Below, one piece after another: positions 42,641 through 54,490 of a stretch of 64,000 nt of DNA. Made by a program: the position numbers and the translations under genes. The first letter of the stretch is position 1, and each line of letters opens with the position of its first letter. Source of the DNA: Saururus chinensis. Its lineage: Eukaryota; Streptophyta; Magnoliopsida; Piperales; Saururaceae. The stretch covers positions 18,163,968 through 18,227,967 of the forward strand of contig CP141141.1 in assembly GCA_035235625.1 (NCBI GenBank), given 5' to 3'. Under the pieces are notes generated by a model. It was not told the DNA's origin. It was given only the letters and a program-made list of their open reading frames with translations, and did no database searches.

Positions 42641-44097
42641 ATGGCAGAAGAAATGGTTAATTTTTTAATTAACTACAACGGACGCATAGAAGGATTATTA
42701 ATTAAGAAACCGTCTACATTTGATGAATTTGAGATGCACGTAGCAAGCAAGGTTGGGTGGGATCGAAGCAGATGGAAAATTACTATAAAATGTGATATTC
42801 CATCGTATGGATCAAGAATGACCCTATTATGCATAAATGATGATGCATCAATGGGTTTTATGTTTCACCACTCATGTCACAAAAGTTATTTCGAGTTATT
42901 TCTCGAAAAAGATGCCCGAGTGACTAGTGAAAGGTGAAGTAGTTCACATAGGAGCTTGGATAGAAATGTGAACAATGAAATGCATATGCAAATGTCCGTG
43001 GACGACGAAGAAGAAGAGCATTTATCTATGACAGTGGCTTCAAATGAACGTCATAGGTCGTCTGCCCCTATTTACGATGGAAGTAGACCTAATTGGAGGT
43101 AAGGTTTATTAAGTTGTAACTCCTTTTTGATTCTTATAATTATCAATGAAATATAGGATGCTAAATTTTGAATTTTGTTTGTGTGTAACATGGAAGGTCC
43201 ACAACACATGCACACGAGCCATTTAGTTATCAAATGTCCCAAGGCGGTGCATGGTATGAAACTCAAAGTTCGATGGGTATTCATTACCCCAACACGTATG
43301 TTGGTCATACTGATGTTGGACCATCTAATCAAAGGTGAAATTTATATTCATAGATGAATATAACATTGTTAGGCATATGCAATTTAATACATAAATGAAT
43401 ACATATGCGATGCTCTTATGTAGGGGGGCATATATCTACAATGAAGATATTGATGAAAATGAGGCTAACGAAGGTGAAGATAATATTGGTGAAGCAAGTG
43501 GAGAAGATTCAGACATGAATGAAGAAGAGGTCAGAGGGGAAGAAAGTGCTCAACAGATGGTTGACGGCGAGGGGGATGATGCAGTAGACAATGCTATTGC
43601 TGCAAATGATATGAATGTAGATAATGAGAGAACAAACAAGCAAAATTGAGGAGTATATAGTTAATAGGATCAACAACGGTCAATACAAAGTGACGTCTAT
43701 TCATGGCCGGAAGGTTATGGTAAATGCAAGAATGCATACTTGTACATGCAACATCCCTTAGGTTTATGGTTATCCTTGCACTCACATGATTGTCGTGTGG
43801 GCAAAGCGGCGGGAGCTGATACAGGCATCATTGTTTTACACATCATCCACAAATAAAAATATGTACTCCATAGAATTTAATTCTCCTCGTGGTCGGGAGT
43901 GTTGGGAGAGGGATATACCTTTTGTGTTGCACCCTCTGATAGCAACAAGGCAACCCGGTTGCCCACGATCTGTTTGTATTAGGAATACAATGGACCATAG
44001 AATGATGGAGAGAGATAGTAGAGGAGGATATAAATGCGGGAGGTGTAAACAAAGTGGGCACAATAGTAGAGCATGCAGAAACCCTCCTATTGATTAG
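42641..44097 (+). pseudogene. Mutator-like transposase lacking its catalytic core
   Basis: The N-terminal part (MAEEMVNFLINYNGRIEGLL, 42641) is the MuDR-type PB1-like leader and runs into TGA at 42935. Likely exons at 43196-43334 and 43422-43649 follow (STTHAHEPFSYQ; acidic EDIDENEANEGEDNI). From 43650 the sequence jumps to a SWIM zinc finger (MHTCTCNIP, stop, YGYPCTHMIVVW) and ends with a CCHC knuckle, CGRCKQSGHNSRACRNP. The central DDE transposase domain, normally several hundred residues, is missing, so this is a deletion derivative with stops. Confidence 0.8.
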
Positions 44098-44197
44098 TAA
44101 ACATATAATCAATCTATTTATTTATTCTCTATTTTAGGTATGATAAAATTGTTCCTGACGAATAATGATGTATCTTAATTCTCCATTCGTAGATCAT

Positions 44198-46420
44198 ATG
44201 GATCATGAAGATCCTTCTTACGGGCCAGGCCTAATTGATGATTTTGTACTCTTACAATAGGAGACACATAGGTTGGCAGCTATTTGGAGAGGAGAGGTAT
44301 GATAACTCTTTTTAAAATTTGTTTCGGTTTTTTAGACGATATAGTATGATGGGTTATAATTATTAAATTTATTATAGGACCCCGGGTGCCTTGAGTGCAC
44401 CGAACATTTTATGTATCTCTGCCATTGGCTAGTGGATGATCGTCTATTGCCCTATATTGAGCGAGCGGGATTTGGGCATTTCATTCATCTTAGGTATATC
44501 CATTTTGATAGGCCTCTATTGACAGCTCTCATTGAGAGATGGAGGAGGGAGACGCAGACGTTCCATTTCCCCTATGGAGAGATGTCCATCACTCTCATGG
44601 ATGTGGCAGTTCTATTAGGACTTCGCATCGATGGCCATGCGGTGACGGGCACGACAGGAGGAGCTCATGGTGATATATTAGTTAGACTCCTTGGTAGAGC
44701 TCCTCCTGCTACATTCATGCATGGTAGCCGAGTGAGCCTTTAATGGCTCTTACAGGAGTTTCGAGAGCTCCCAGCCGATGCTACGGAGGTAGTTATTGAG
44801 CAGCATGCATGAGCCTATCTTTTACATCTACTTGGAGAGACGATATTTGCGGATACCACGAGTAGCCATGTACATGTGGCCTATCTCTCCCTCCTTGCGG
44901 ATTTCGACATGGTAGGTGCGTATTCATGGGGCAGTGCCACTCTTGCGTTTTTATATTGAGAATTAGGGAAAACATGTCAGGCCATGACCTCGGGGATTGC
45001 AGGCTACCTGACCCTTCTTCAGGTAAATGGATTTATAACTTTAAATAGTTTTTTTCATGTATAACTCTTTAATTTTATTAAATATGTTCATATTTTCTAA
45101 CATAGCTATGGTCGTGGGAGCATTTACACGTCGGACAACCAAGTGCTGAGATGGGTCGCTTAGCCGAGGGTGCTCCATTAGGAGCGAGGTAGGTTTTATT
45201 TTGGTTTAACACTTAATTATTTTAGCATTATTTTGTACACATTTGCTGAACTCATTTTTTTAAATTTAACTCCTTAAGGTGGAATGTTCGGAGAAAGAGA
45301 ATAGAAAATCCACAAGGAGTCCTCCGATTGTACAAAGGGGAGTTAGACCACCAGCGGCAGTATCAGGTAATTTTATTGATGTGTTGAACTTTTTTTGTAG
45401 TGATTATAAAAAATGTGGTCGTTATTTAAGTTAAATTATCTTTATATATTGTATAGGTTATTTGGCAACCGTACTCACTAGAAGTATTGGCTATCTCGTA
45501 CTCCATTAATATGTAACGAGATAGTAGAGATGTATGTGCCGGATCGGGTAATGCTCCAGTTTAACTTGGAGTAAGGGGTCCCACCGTCTCCCGTTGAGTA
45601 TATCCATCACATCACTCGACAGGGCCGCCATACTACCGATTGGACATTACATCATGCGACATATATCGCTCGATGGGAGGATAGGAGAGCCACTATTATC
45701 AGAGGGGAGATGGCTATGACATCGTGAGATGTGCGTAGCACATATATATAGTGGTATTTACCAATTACACGACAATATATTTTACCCCGCGATGATATAG
45801 AGGAGATGATATATCAGCCTAGGGGAGTGTATGAGGTAGCTTTGGTAAGTATAACTTTGTTAATTAAGGCACATATTATTTTCTTATTTCTTATTAATTA
45901 TTTATCTAATTTTTAATTTATTTTTTGATAGCTTCGTCTAGCTCGACGTACACATACACATTTGACTGACACAATTAACACCTACACTTCGAGCGAGGAC
46001 TTATTAACAGCATGTCAGTCGGTGATTAGGGAGAATGATGATGTCATTTGTAGCTTGCCACTGCTTCAGTCGGTGATTACGGATGTCCCTAGAGATTATC
46101 CAGTCCATGAGGCCGCTCAAACACAGCCGATGCACTCTTCATTCCATGATATTCCATTGTCATCAGCAACGCATAGCTTTCCTCCTTGTTCATTATTTGG
46201 AGTCACTGCACATGTAGCTCAGGCAGAGCCAATTTTATATTATAGACGACATTGGCCAGCTCATGTTGAACCATCTATTACTTATGCGGAGCCAGAGCTA
46301 GAGCCACATCTCGAGCCAGAGCCAGAGCTAGAGCCACATCCCAAGCTGGAGCTAGAGCCAGAGCCAGAACAGGCAGATCATGAGGAGGAGATCGTACAGC
46401 ACCATCGAGGCCGAGGTTGA
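44198..46420 (+). pseudogene. Plant mobile domain (PMD/MAIN-like) gene carried by the Mutator-like element
   Basis: Likely exons: 44198-44296, 44378-45022, 45106-45188, 45279-45366, 45457-45844 and 45932-46420. PMD signatures include IHFDRPLLTALIERWRRET, FHFPYGEMSITLMDVAVLLG, YSWGSATLAFLY and LWSWEHLHVGQPSAEMGR. The tail has repeated EPELEPHLEPEPE and ends HHRGRG. In-frame stops follow FVLLQ in exon 1 and interrupt QHA-AYLL and LAFLY-ELG; exon 5 is frameshifted. Such PMD proteins ('phosphatase 7 long form homologues') often ride in plant Mutator-like elements. Non-functional here. Confidence 0.82.
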
Positions 46421-46686
46421 GGACAAGGACGAGGACGAGGTCAAGGATGAGGACGAGGTCGAGGACGTAGGAGATTGTGACATTAGCATTGTTGTATGTT
46501 TATTTTAAACTAAATATTTTCTTGACTTGTGTATAATATATTTGATAAACATTTATATTTTATGTTTGTTTTCATTCAATGATGTCAATAACTTTCATGT
46601 TATCTTTTCGTATGCATGGAATGTGTGGAATGAAGGAACAGGGACAGGTGTTAAATTTAGTTTAAAATAGATCTTTAAAAAGAATT

Positions 46687-46962
46687 TAACTTGATTTTGT
46701 CCTTTAGAAGGACGAAATCAGTGTTATGTCTAAAGGACAAAAACGGCTTTGTTTGCCCAGAGAAATGCGCTAAGTGTCGCGATTTCGTCCTTTAGAAGAA
46801 CGAAATCAGCTTAAACTTGATTTCGTCCTTTAGAAGGACAAAATCAACTAAAAAAAAAGCCACGGAGGCGCCTGCGTGGCGAAAAGGAACACCACTTTGG
46901 GAAATATTTACCAAAGTGGTCCAAATCGGTAATTTTTTTAATATTATTTGAATAAATTTCCC
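46687..46962. repeat. Right terminal inverted repeat of the Mutator-like element
   Basis: Contains three GATTTCGTCCTTTAGAAG/GGACGAAATC palindromes, GCCACGGAGGCGCCTGCGTGGC, AACACCACTTTGGGAAATAT and the terminus GAATAAATTTCCC. It is closely related to both ends of the 30464-31509 element. I could not find a matching left end immediately upstream of 42641. Confidence 0.7.
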
Positions 46963-48010
46963 TTTAAAATATTAATAAAAAATTTATTAATACCCTTTAT
47001 ATGGATTATTGCTTACATTCATGTTTATGTATAATTTACATATGATCTACACGCTTATGAGTAAAATAATAGGTGTTGGCATCTCTAATGGTCAAACTTA
47101 CCACGAAGCTACCATTCACATCAATGAACAAATATTAACTTGTACATTTAGAGATTGGTTATGTAACATCCGGGATTTTTCTAAATTTCTGAAGTCGACC
47201 GCGTGAAAACTTGGGTACTAGACCCCTTAAACTTCTCCTGAGAATAACTTCACCATAAGTTTGGATTAGTGGCTGGAACCTATGTAATTAGAAAGTAGAC
47301 AGAAAGAGCTTCGAAACGCCACCAAGAACGTGCGAAGCGGAGTTCGGAAGAGGGAGATACGACCGTTTGAAGTTGAGCAGATTGCACAAGGCCCGTTTAC
47401 CCGAGGTGGATGGAAGTCCTAAATGTACTAGGAGTTAGGATTCCTAAATGTACTATGAGTTGGGAGTCCTAAATAAACTAGGAATTAGAAGTCCTAAAAG
47501 ATCTAGGAATTGGAAGAGAGAGAGAGAGTCCTAGCGAAACAAGGACTCCAAGTAAGAAGATGACGCAACTAGAACTTTGTTGAGACGAGATAGCATGTAA
47601 GCAGAGGACTTCTAGCCCAAGTAGGAGTCCGAGGAGTGCTAGGAGTGGTGAAAAAAGGTAAATGAGGGATCAACTATATATCTAGTTGGGTTAGGACTCT
47701 TTTAGGACTGTTTTGAGCATGTATGGGGGTTGGTTTCCTATTGGTAATGGGGCAGGGATTTGGATTCCGGGATTATAACTAAGGATGAGAGAGACTTAGA
47801 GGAGGAGGGCACCCAATAGCTTTAAGAGAGGCAGCCCCTATTGGTTTTGAGGAGCCTCCTTCTTCTCCATCTCTTCCTTCCTCTTCCCTCTCTCAGCAAG
47901 GACCTCCATAACTAGCAATTTTGGAGGTGCAAATCAGCCACCTTTGGATTGAAATCAAGGCCTAGAAGCATAGCAGCAAGAGCTAGGAACTTTTGGGACA
48001 TGTTGGTATA

Positions 48011-48400
48011 AGCCAAACTTTGGCGAATTTATTCCCTGATTTGTAGCCTTACTTTTGGCCATACTTTAGCCAATTTATTCTCTGGTTTGTAACCTTACTT
48101 TCGGCCATACTTTGGCCAAGTTAATCCCTGATTCGTGGCCTTATTATAGGCCATACTTTGGACAACTTAATCCCTGATTTGAAGCCTTGGTTTAGGCTCT
48201 ACTTTGGTAAAATAAATCCTTGATTTGAAGCCTTTGTTTAGGCTCCACTTTGGTAAAGTAAATCCCTGATTTGAAGCCTTGGTTTAGGCTCCACTTTGGT
48301 CAAGTAAATCCCTGATTTGAAGCCTTGGTTTAAGTTCCACTTTGGTCAAGTAAATCCCTAATTTGAAGCTTCTGTTTAGGCTCTACTTTGGCCAAATTAA
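48011..48400 (+). repeat. 46-bp minisatellite inside the solo LTR
   Basis: About eight units of AATCCCTGATTTGAAGCCTT plus GGTTTAGGCTCCACTTTGGT and CAAGTA. The central units are nearly identical at a 46-bp period; the outer ones are more diverged. Confidence 0.88.
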
Positions 48401-48616
48401 TACTAAATTCTCAGCATTGATTTATGTTATAATCATGCTGAGAGAATACCTAAATCTCAACCCTAGTTTAGGTTGTATTGTTGCATATCTAATACTTGAT
48501 TCTCAGCTTTGTTTTAGATTATAATCTTGCTGAATGAATCCTTAATGTTAGAGCCTTAGTTCATGATTTGTTCATGCTTATTAAGTATCTGAATTTCAGC
48601 CTAAGAAGCCTCTGAC

Positions 48617-48824
48617 TTTCAGCCTATGTTGTCCTTGAATTTCAGCCTTGATTGTGATATACCTTAGGTTGATTATTGATACTTGTTTCAGCCTATGTTG
48701 TCCTTGAATTTCAGCCTTGATTGTGATATACCTTAGGTTGATTATTGATGCTTGTTTCAGCCTATGTTGTCCTTGAATTTTAGCCTTGATTGTGATATAC
48801 ATTAGGTTGATTATTGATGCTTGT
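48617..48824 (+). repeat. 69-bp minisatellite inside the solo LTR
   Basis: Three almost identical 69-bp units beginning TTTCAGCCTATGTTGTCCTT and ending TTATTGATACTTG or TTATTGATGCTTG. A minus-strand frame of repeated 23-residue units is only its translation. Confidence 0.9.
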
Positions 48825-50870
48825 TTCAGCCTGAACTTGTCATGTTAAGTGGCTGACATGAGATGTTCATCTCAGCCCCAAATCTTTTTCATTATAATGT
48901 TGAATTGGTCAGTTCATCTCAACATGAGTCTGAGTCCTTGTCATGTTGATTAGTGCACATGCTTAAGCCCTAAGTTGGCCTCTTATCTTGCCAATCATAA
49001 GAGTCGATTGCATGCATGATAGGGTATGATCAGTATTAAATCTTTGAATGCATTAAGTCATACATCCATTTAGCATTGTGTTATTTCATAGCAATAGCCA
49101 TGGCGGTAATCTTATAGACCCTTGTGGTCTCCGCTTCTTTGGGACGATGGATCCCTACAAATGCGCAAACCAGGTTTTTGAGCATCATGGAAGGCTCATC
49201 TACCTCCGGCCAGTGTGTCCATGAGTAGAGTTGGTACCTACATCTCTAGGCCCATGGCTGATCCAAGTGGATCTCTAGAGATGCTAGGATTTCTGTTAGC
49301 ATACAATTACTCCTTTGAGTGGGAGTAGGTATTTTCAGGTAACAATTAGTGCATTGTTTTATGAATGGTGTCCATTGTTTTGTGCATTGTGTTGGTCTTC
49401 ATTGGATAAAGATCATCCCATGTTTCTCAACTATGTTATATTTAGTGCTCTGTATATTACCCTTATGTGGTACTGTTTACAGGATGTTAGCATTAATTAT
49501 TGAACAAGTGTTGTGTGATAATTAATAACATTATTTGATATTCCTTGTTAATTAGACAAGTGGAATGATTAAAGGACTTGCATAAATTGTAGGTTGCTTT
49601 AAAATACTTAAGCATTGCATGTGTGATGCTATGCTTCTTAGTATAGTGTAGTTTTAGGCAGAACTATGTCTGGATCCGATCTTGTTGGAAACATTAGAGA
49701 TGTTGTCTGATGAGTACGTAGGCAACTAACATCGGGTGATGTTAGCCCGATCCGAAAAACATTAATAAAACCTTTTGTTCTTTGGAAACTCTTGTCTTGA
49801 AGGCAGAGAGGTTCCATTGTTGTTGTTGTGGTTGTTTGGTTTGGTTGGTTGCAGATTCTCCACGCTACAACAAGTGCAACAAGGAGGCGAGCACAAGATG
49901 AAGTTCTTCATTTCTGCAACTCCGGTATGTAAGTGTTTCTCTGGCGTGAGAGTCAACTTGTTATTTATTTTCAGACAGTGGACGAACTTGTACTTAGATG
50001 GATGAGCTGTTCTTTGTGAATTTTTAGATGTGTAGTAATATCAATGTATTTGATATTCGTATTTGTGAACCCTACTTATCATGACCTGGATATTTAATCG
50101 AATGGTTTGTTTTGTATTTAAAAGAAAAAAAAATTTCTCGTGACTACCGTTCATGCGATTTTAGAAAGGGTTTTAAAAATCCGGGTCGTGACAGGTTATT
50201 AGTGGCAATATATGAAAAACTCTATGGTAATAATTATGACTACGATAAATTCATTGGACTACACAAATTTTTCGTTAGCATTCATTATTGTTTCAAACAA
50301 AGATTGCTAAAATCTATTGTTCTTTAATAATAGAGAAAAAATAAATTTTAATGAAGTGGGCATTCAGTGCACTCTTAAAGATATGTACCTTCCTATTTAT
50401 TTGTCAACTTCCACAATTAATGAAAATATAATACCACGTGTATATAATACATTGCAGATAAACATAATTTTTTTATATAATATATTGATTTTGATCGAAT
50501 ATCAGCCCACGTGCCAACTTGGCTCTCAATTCGTTATGGCCAAACATAACAAAAGTCCAATCGCATTGCCACTAGTAGTCTTAGTAACAAGTCAAATAAT
50601 AATTAATTATTTTTAAATATTAAACTCCGAAACTATTCTAATATACAAAATAGTATTTCATTGTTACAATCAAATCTCATCCTTCTAAGATCGTTTGTTT
50701 AAGAATCAACCCTCCAAAACATTATCTATCTTTACATATTATGTACTTTCTTTTAAATAACTCGTCTCTATTATATTTCTTCAATTTTTTTTTAAAAATA
50801 GAATAATTTTATTTAATTTGTTTCTATTTTTTTATTTACAAAAAATATTTTTTAGAAAACTCTGTCAAGT

Positions 50871-51762
50871 TTAAGCATTGTAAGATGGTTTGCAAAGGTA
50901 GGAGACGTGCTACGAGCACTTCGAATTTTATTGTCAAGTGGTGTTCTACTAATCATCATACATACAATTATTTCCTTCAATGGTTAACCCATATGTAGGT
51001 GTTTCGAAGTTACCTTCCATTTCACCCTTCACTTGTAAAAGATACTAATTTGGACTCATTTTTTCCTGAACACGTAATTTTTTTAGCAACCCTCTCTTGG
51101 TGGATTGGTTCTATAAAAATGATGCTCAACGCACAGATAGGTACTACGTTGTTCAACCAATGGTTGGAGATTGTGTTCTTATTCGAAGTCCAAGATTTAG
51201 GTATATGTCCATTGCTTATGCTATTATGGAAAATCATATAAATGGCCACCGTTATAAGATATTTTGATTATGTTTATCTAACAAGCATGACAATTATCTT
51301 ATCGAAGTGTTTAGTTCTGACAATTGGGGGTGGAAACATATTGGTGAATCAAATATAGAGAATTTCTCTTCAATTAGGTCAGATCCACCCATATGTGTTG
51401 GTAAGTATGTGCACTTGCTTATAAATGAAATGAAGGTTTTTGTTTTTGACATGGACACCTGTGATTGTGCTTATATTGAACTACCTACCAATGTCATAAG
51501 AATTGTCGGGGATCAAATTTTGGTTTTAGTGAGCCGCGAAGGACGTCTTGACCTTGCCTCTCTTATTGGAGGGGTTGTGAATGCTTATACATTATATTGT
51601 CGAGAAAGATATGTTTGTGTCGAAGTTCTGAGTTTTCCTATATCAGATTTAGTCCCCAAGAATGCTGAAATAAATAGTATTCTATACCACTCATTTGATG
51701 TATTCGTTTTGGTTATAAAAAAGGAGGCCTTCTTTTGTGATGTAATTAATAGAAACATTTGA
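50871..51762 (+). pseudogene. F-box protein pseudogene (F-box-associated type)
   Basis: An F-box-like remnant (CKMVCKGRRRATSTSNFI, about 50884) is followed after several breaks by YYVVQPMVGDCVLIRSPRFR (about 51142), a stop after HRYKIF, and then an open frame of 151 codons (VFSSDNWGWKHIGE; VFVFDMDTCDCAYIELP). This pattern of FSSDNWGW and a later DM-T--C-YIELP strand is typical of plant F-box-associated domains that present substrates to SCF ubiquitin ligases. Stops and frameshifts make it non-functional. Confidence 0.68.
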
Positions 51763-54245
51763 ACTGTGAAACTAGAGTATTATTTCCGTCAGCTTGGTAT
51801 TATGCTTTTCATGAGTGATTACAACATCCATGCAATTCCTCATAGTGGTGAAGATCCGACAAGCTACAACGGCAGGTGGATTGTTGAAAATTGAGTCCTT
51901 GTTTGTGTACAAGATGACGAGTAGATTTGAAATTTGTGTGGTGGCTCGAGTTTTTTTAGTGTTTGTTATAGTTCGTTTGCACAACATATGTATCTTTTTC
52001 CATATATGTTGAAAACTAGGTAAGTACTTTACATTTATTTTGTTCTAAAAAAGACTGGTATAATATATGATACTTTTTCTTTTATTATTTTCATTACTTA
52101 TGTATCTAATTGTGTGAGTTGTTATACATTTGATAAAGGAAATTATTATTTTGTATTCCTATTGTAGACCATGTATGTATGTGTTATTTTTTAAACTAAT
52201 AGTAGATGGAAGAATATCATTTGCATTTTCTTATCTACTATTCTAATTTTAAACCATCAAAAAATGTGAGTTTATACTGAGTTTGATAAAGACTGGACTC
52301 CCATTTATTCAAATAAATGATTTCTATTATGGAATAAATAATTATATTTGTGATTTTTTTATATTTATTACTTATATATACAATACCCATGAGCTAAAAT
52401 ATTAGATGACTAGAAATTGTGGCAGTCACGAAATTGCATCCTTTCAAATATGAACTAACCAAATATGTATGCCACGAGTAACAAATGTTGTAACACTGAA
52501 CCAACCCATGTAGAACAAAATAAGCATAATCAAAGGGGAATAGACCGCACCAACCTGCAATATACATAAGGGTCCCTTTGGAACCAGTCATCCATTATAT
52601 AAAATTAAATCTTTTTTTCCCCTCTATGCTGCATACATACCAAGGGTTATAATCATAGTAATCCTCCTATTTAACTAAGAATTCCCAATATTTGGTAATA
52701 CCTATAAGTAAGTTTTAATTACTATTTTTTAATGGCTTGCAAAAGATACCATTTTAATATGGCTTAATACTAATTATGTAATGAATCGTATAATTATTTA
52801 ATGCGTTGCAATTGATTATTATTGAATATATAGTCGGTGCATACTTAAGATATGGCTTAATACTAACTTTATCACGTATAGTCATGTTACAATTAGTGTA
52901 TCATTTAATGTGATGAATAGAAATTAAATGATAGTAATTACAATTTCTAAACCACACATTCTATTAATCACGGAACTTGAATAGTTTCTCCATGATCCAT
53001 GACAATCAATCACTCATCAATTAATGTTATAAGTTATATCATACAATAAATACATAATTTATGGTAATTGAATAGGGTACAAACTCTTTGTTGCCACACC
53101 TATGTGCTCTTCATTAGCTACATGTCTTCACAACTTAGAAGTTTCACCTCTACACGTTTGTTGAATCAGGTTTGTTTGTTTCTTTTGATGTCTTATAAAA
53201 GGTATTGGACTCAAACTCGAAATAAATCTATTGCATAGGTTTTAAACTTCTTGTAATCTCCAAAGATCTTCCTTACAAGATCGACATTATTATTATATAA
53301 ACGTGTGATTCAGTGGTGTAATATTCCTCTGTTAACAACCAGTGGTTCCTTATTGTTGTACCTATCTTTTATCCAAAGAACTATTTTTTACCAAAAAACA
53401 ATAGTTATATCAATTTTTTATAACACTACTTTATACCACATCATTCGGTTTTATTGTGCCTACATTTTTACTTATAAAATTTTCAATCAACCATTGAATA
53501 ATTGTTTTTAAGAAACATTCTGATTACTAACATATGTCTTAAACTCAAATTTCTAACATTTGTATGTATTAAAGAGGATGTGCCCTTTGTTGACTTGATC
53601 AATACTTCATTTTCTTATAGTTGGCTGAGGTACAATCAAATTCTTACTTGTGGTCGCTATTTTTATCTTCATTGGACAGGTACGTTTTGCTCTTGCTTCT
53701 TCTTATATGTAAATATACGTTTTAGAGATTATCCATATAAGTTAGATTACTATATATGATGCTTTTGTTCCCAAACACATTGTTATTCTTCCTTCTACAG
53801 TTGTGTTTTTTGTTCATATGGGAAAAGCAATTGCTCGTTATTACATGTGAAATAATCAGTACATAATGAGATTTGAATATGGCTTTCCTCTTTGGGAAAC
53901 TGCTTAATTTTTTATTTAAGTATGCTTAACTCTATAGTTGTCCTACTTGTAATTATAAAGTAGATATTCCTTTATTTTTTCTTATCTGATTATCACGTTT
54001 TTTTTAAAAAATTAAGTATTAATGGTTGCATTCACTTCTATATAAATACATTTGTATAGTTCTCATTTTATTTGTTTCATTTGGAATATCAAATCATATA
54101 TTATTCGTATACAAAAAAACACAAAAGAAACTAATTACATCAACTAAATAGGTTGGCTCTTTCATATATAAATTGCTTACCCTTTATTAAACTGATATTA
54201 GCTGAAACATATGAGATACATATGTTATTAGGGGATTTTTTATTT
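51763..54245. other. AT-rich region without recognised genes
   Basis: Only short open frames without family signatures. I see no convincing splice-linked coding sequence. Confidence 0.45.
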
Positions 54246-54490
54246 GGGTTTGTCAAATGTCTTAGATGGTGTCAGAGACATCTACATCATATAGAGAAGC
54301 AAAAAATGCTAGATAATGTGTGTGGTATGCTCAACTATCTACTAGAGAAAAAGATCGGCTACATAAGAAGAGAATTTTAAATAGGATTGCTGCAAAGGAG
54401 CATTTGAATCTAAAAAATAGGACTTCATTGAGCTCAGTTGAGGATTCCAATACAAGGGATGCTTTAACAAATCCTGATGATCAATTTTAG
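54246..54490 (+). pseudogene. Unidentified broken coding remnant, basic helical
   Basis: Frame SETSTSYREAKNAR, a TAA stop, then YAQLSTREKDRLHKKRILNR and on to SSVEDSNTRDALTNPDDQF and TAG. The pattern R-A-(R)-x-YAxLS-x-EK-x-x-L-x-x-KR is reminiscent of basic repeats near the N-terminus of plant Helitron-type or related transposon proteins. This resemblance is weak and from memory. A second short frame with SMSKFLRKKATPRQL (about 54700) may belong to it. Confidence 0.35.

Larger units (their letters stand above)
47162..50193. mobile_element. 3.03-kb solo LTR, TSD GGTTA
   Basis: Starts TGTAACATCCGGGATTTTT and ends AAAAATCCGGGTCGTGACA, so the extremities are imperfect inverted copies as in plant gypsy LTRs. 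GGTTA flanks exactly (47157-47161 and 50194-50198). There is no second LTR and no gag or pol, so it is a solo LTR left by recombination. It holds two internal minisatellites. All open frames inside are incidental. Confidence 0.82.

Noticed and set aside
48596-48802. Minus-strand frame with 23-residue repeats
   Set aside because: It is explained by the 69-bp minisatellite in the solo LTR, not by a protein repeat.
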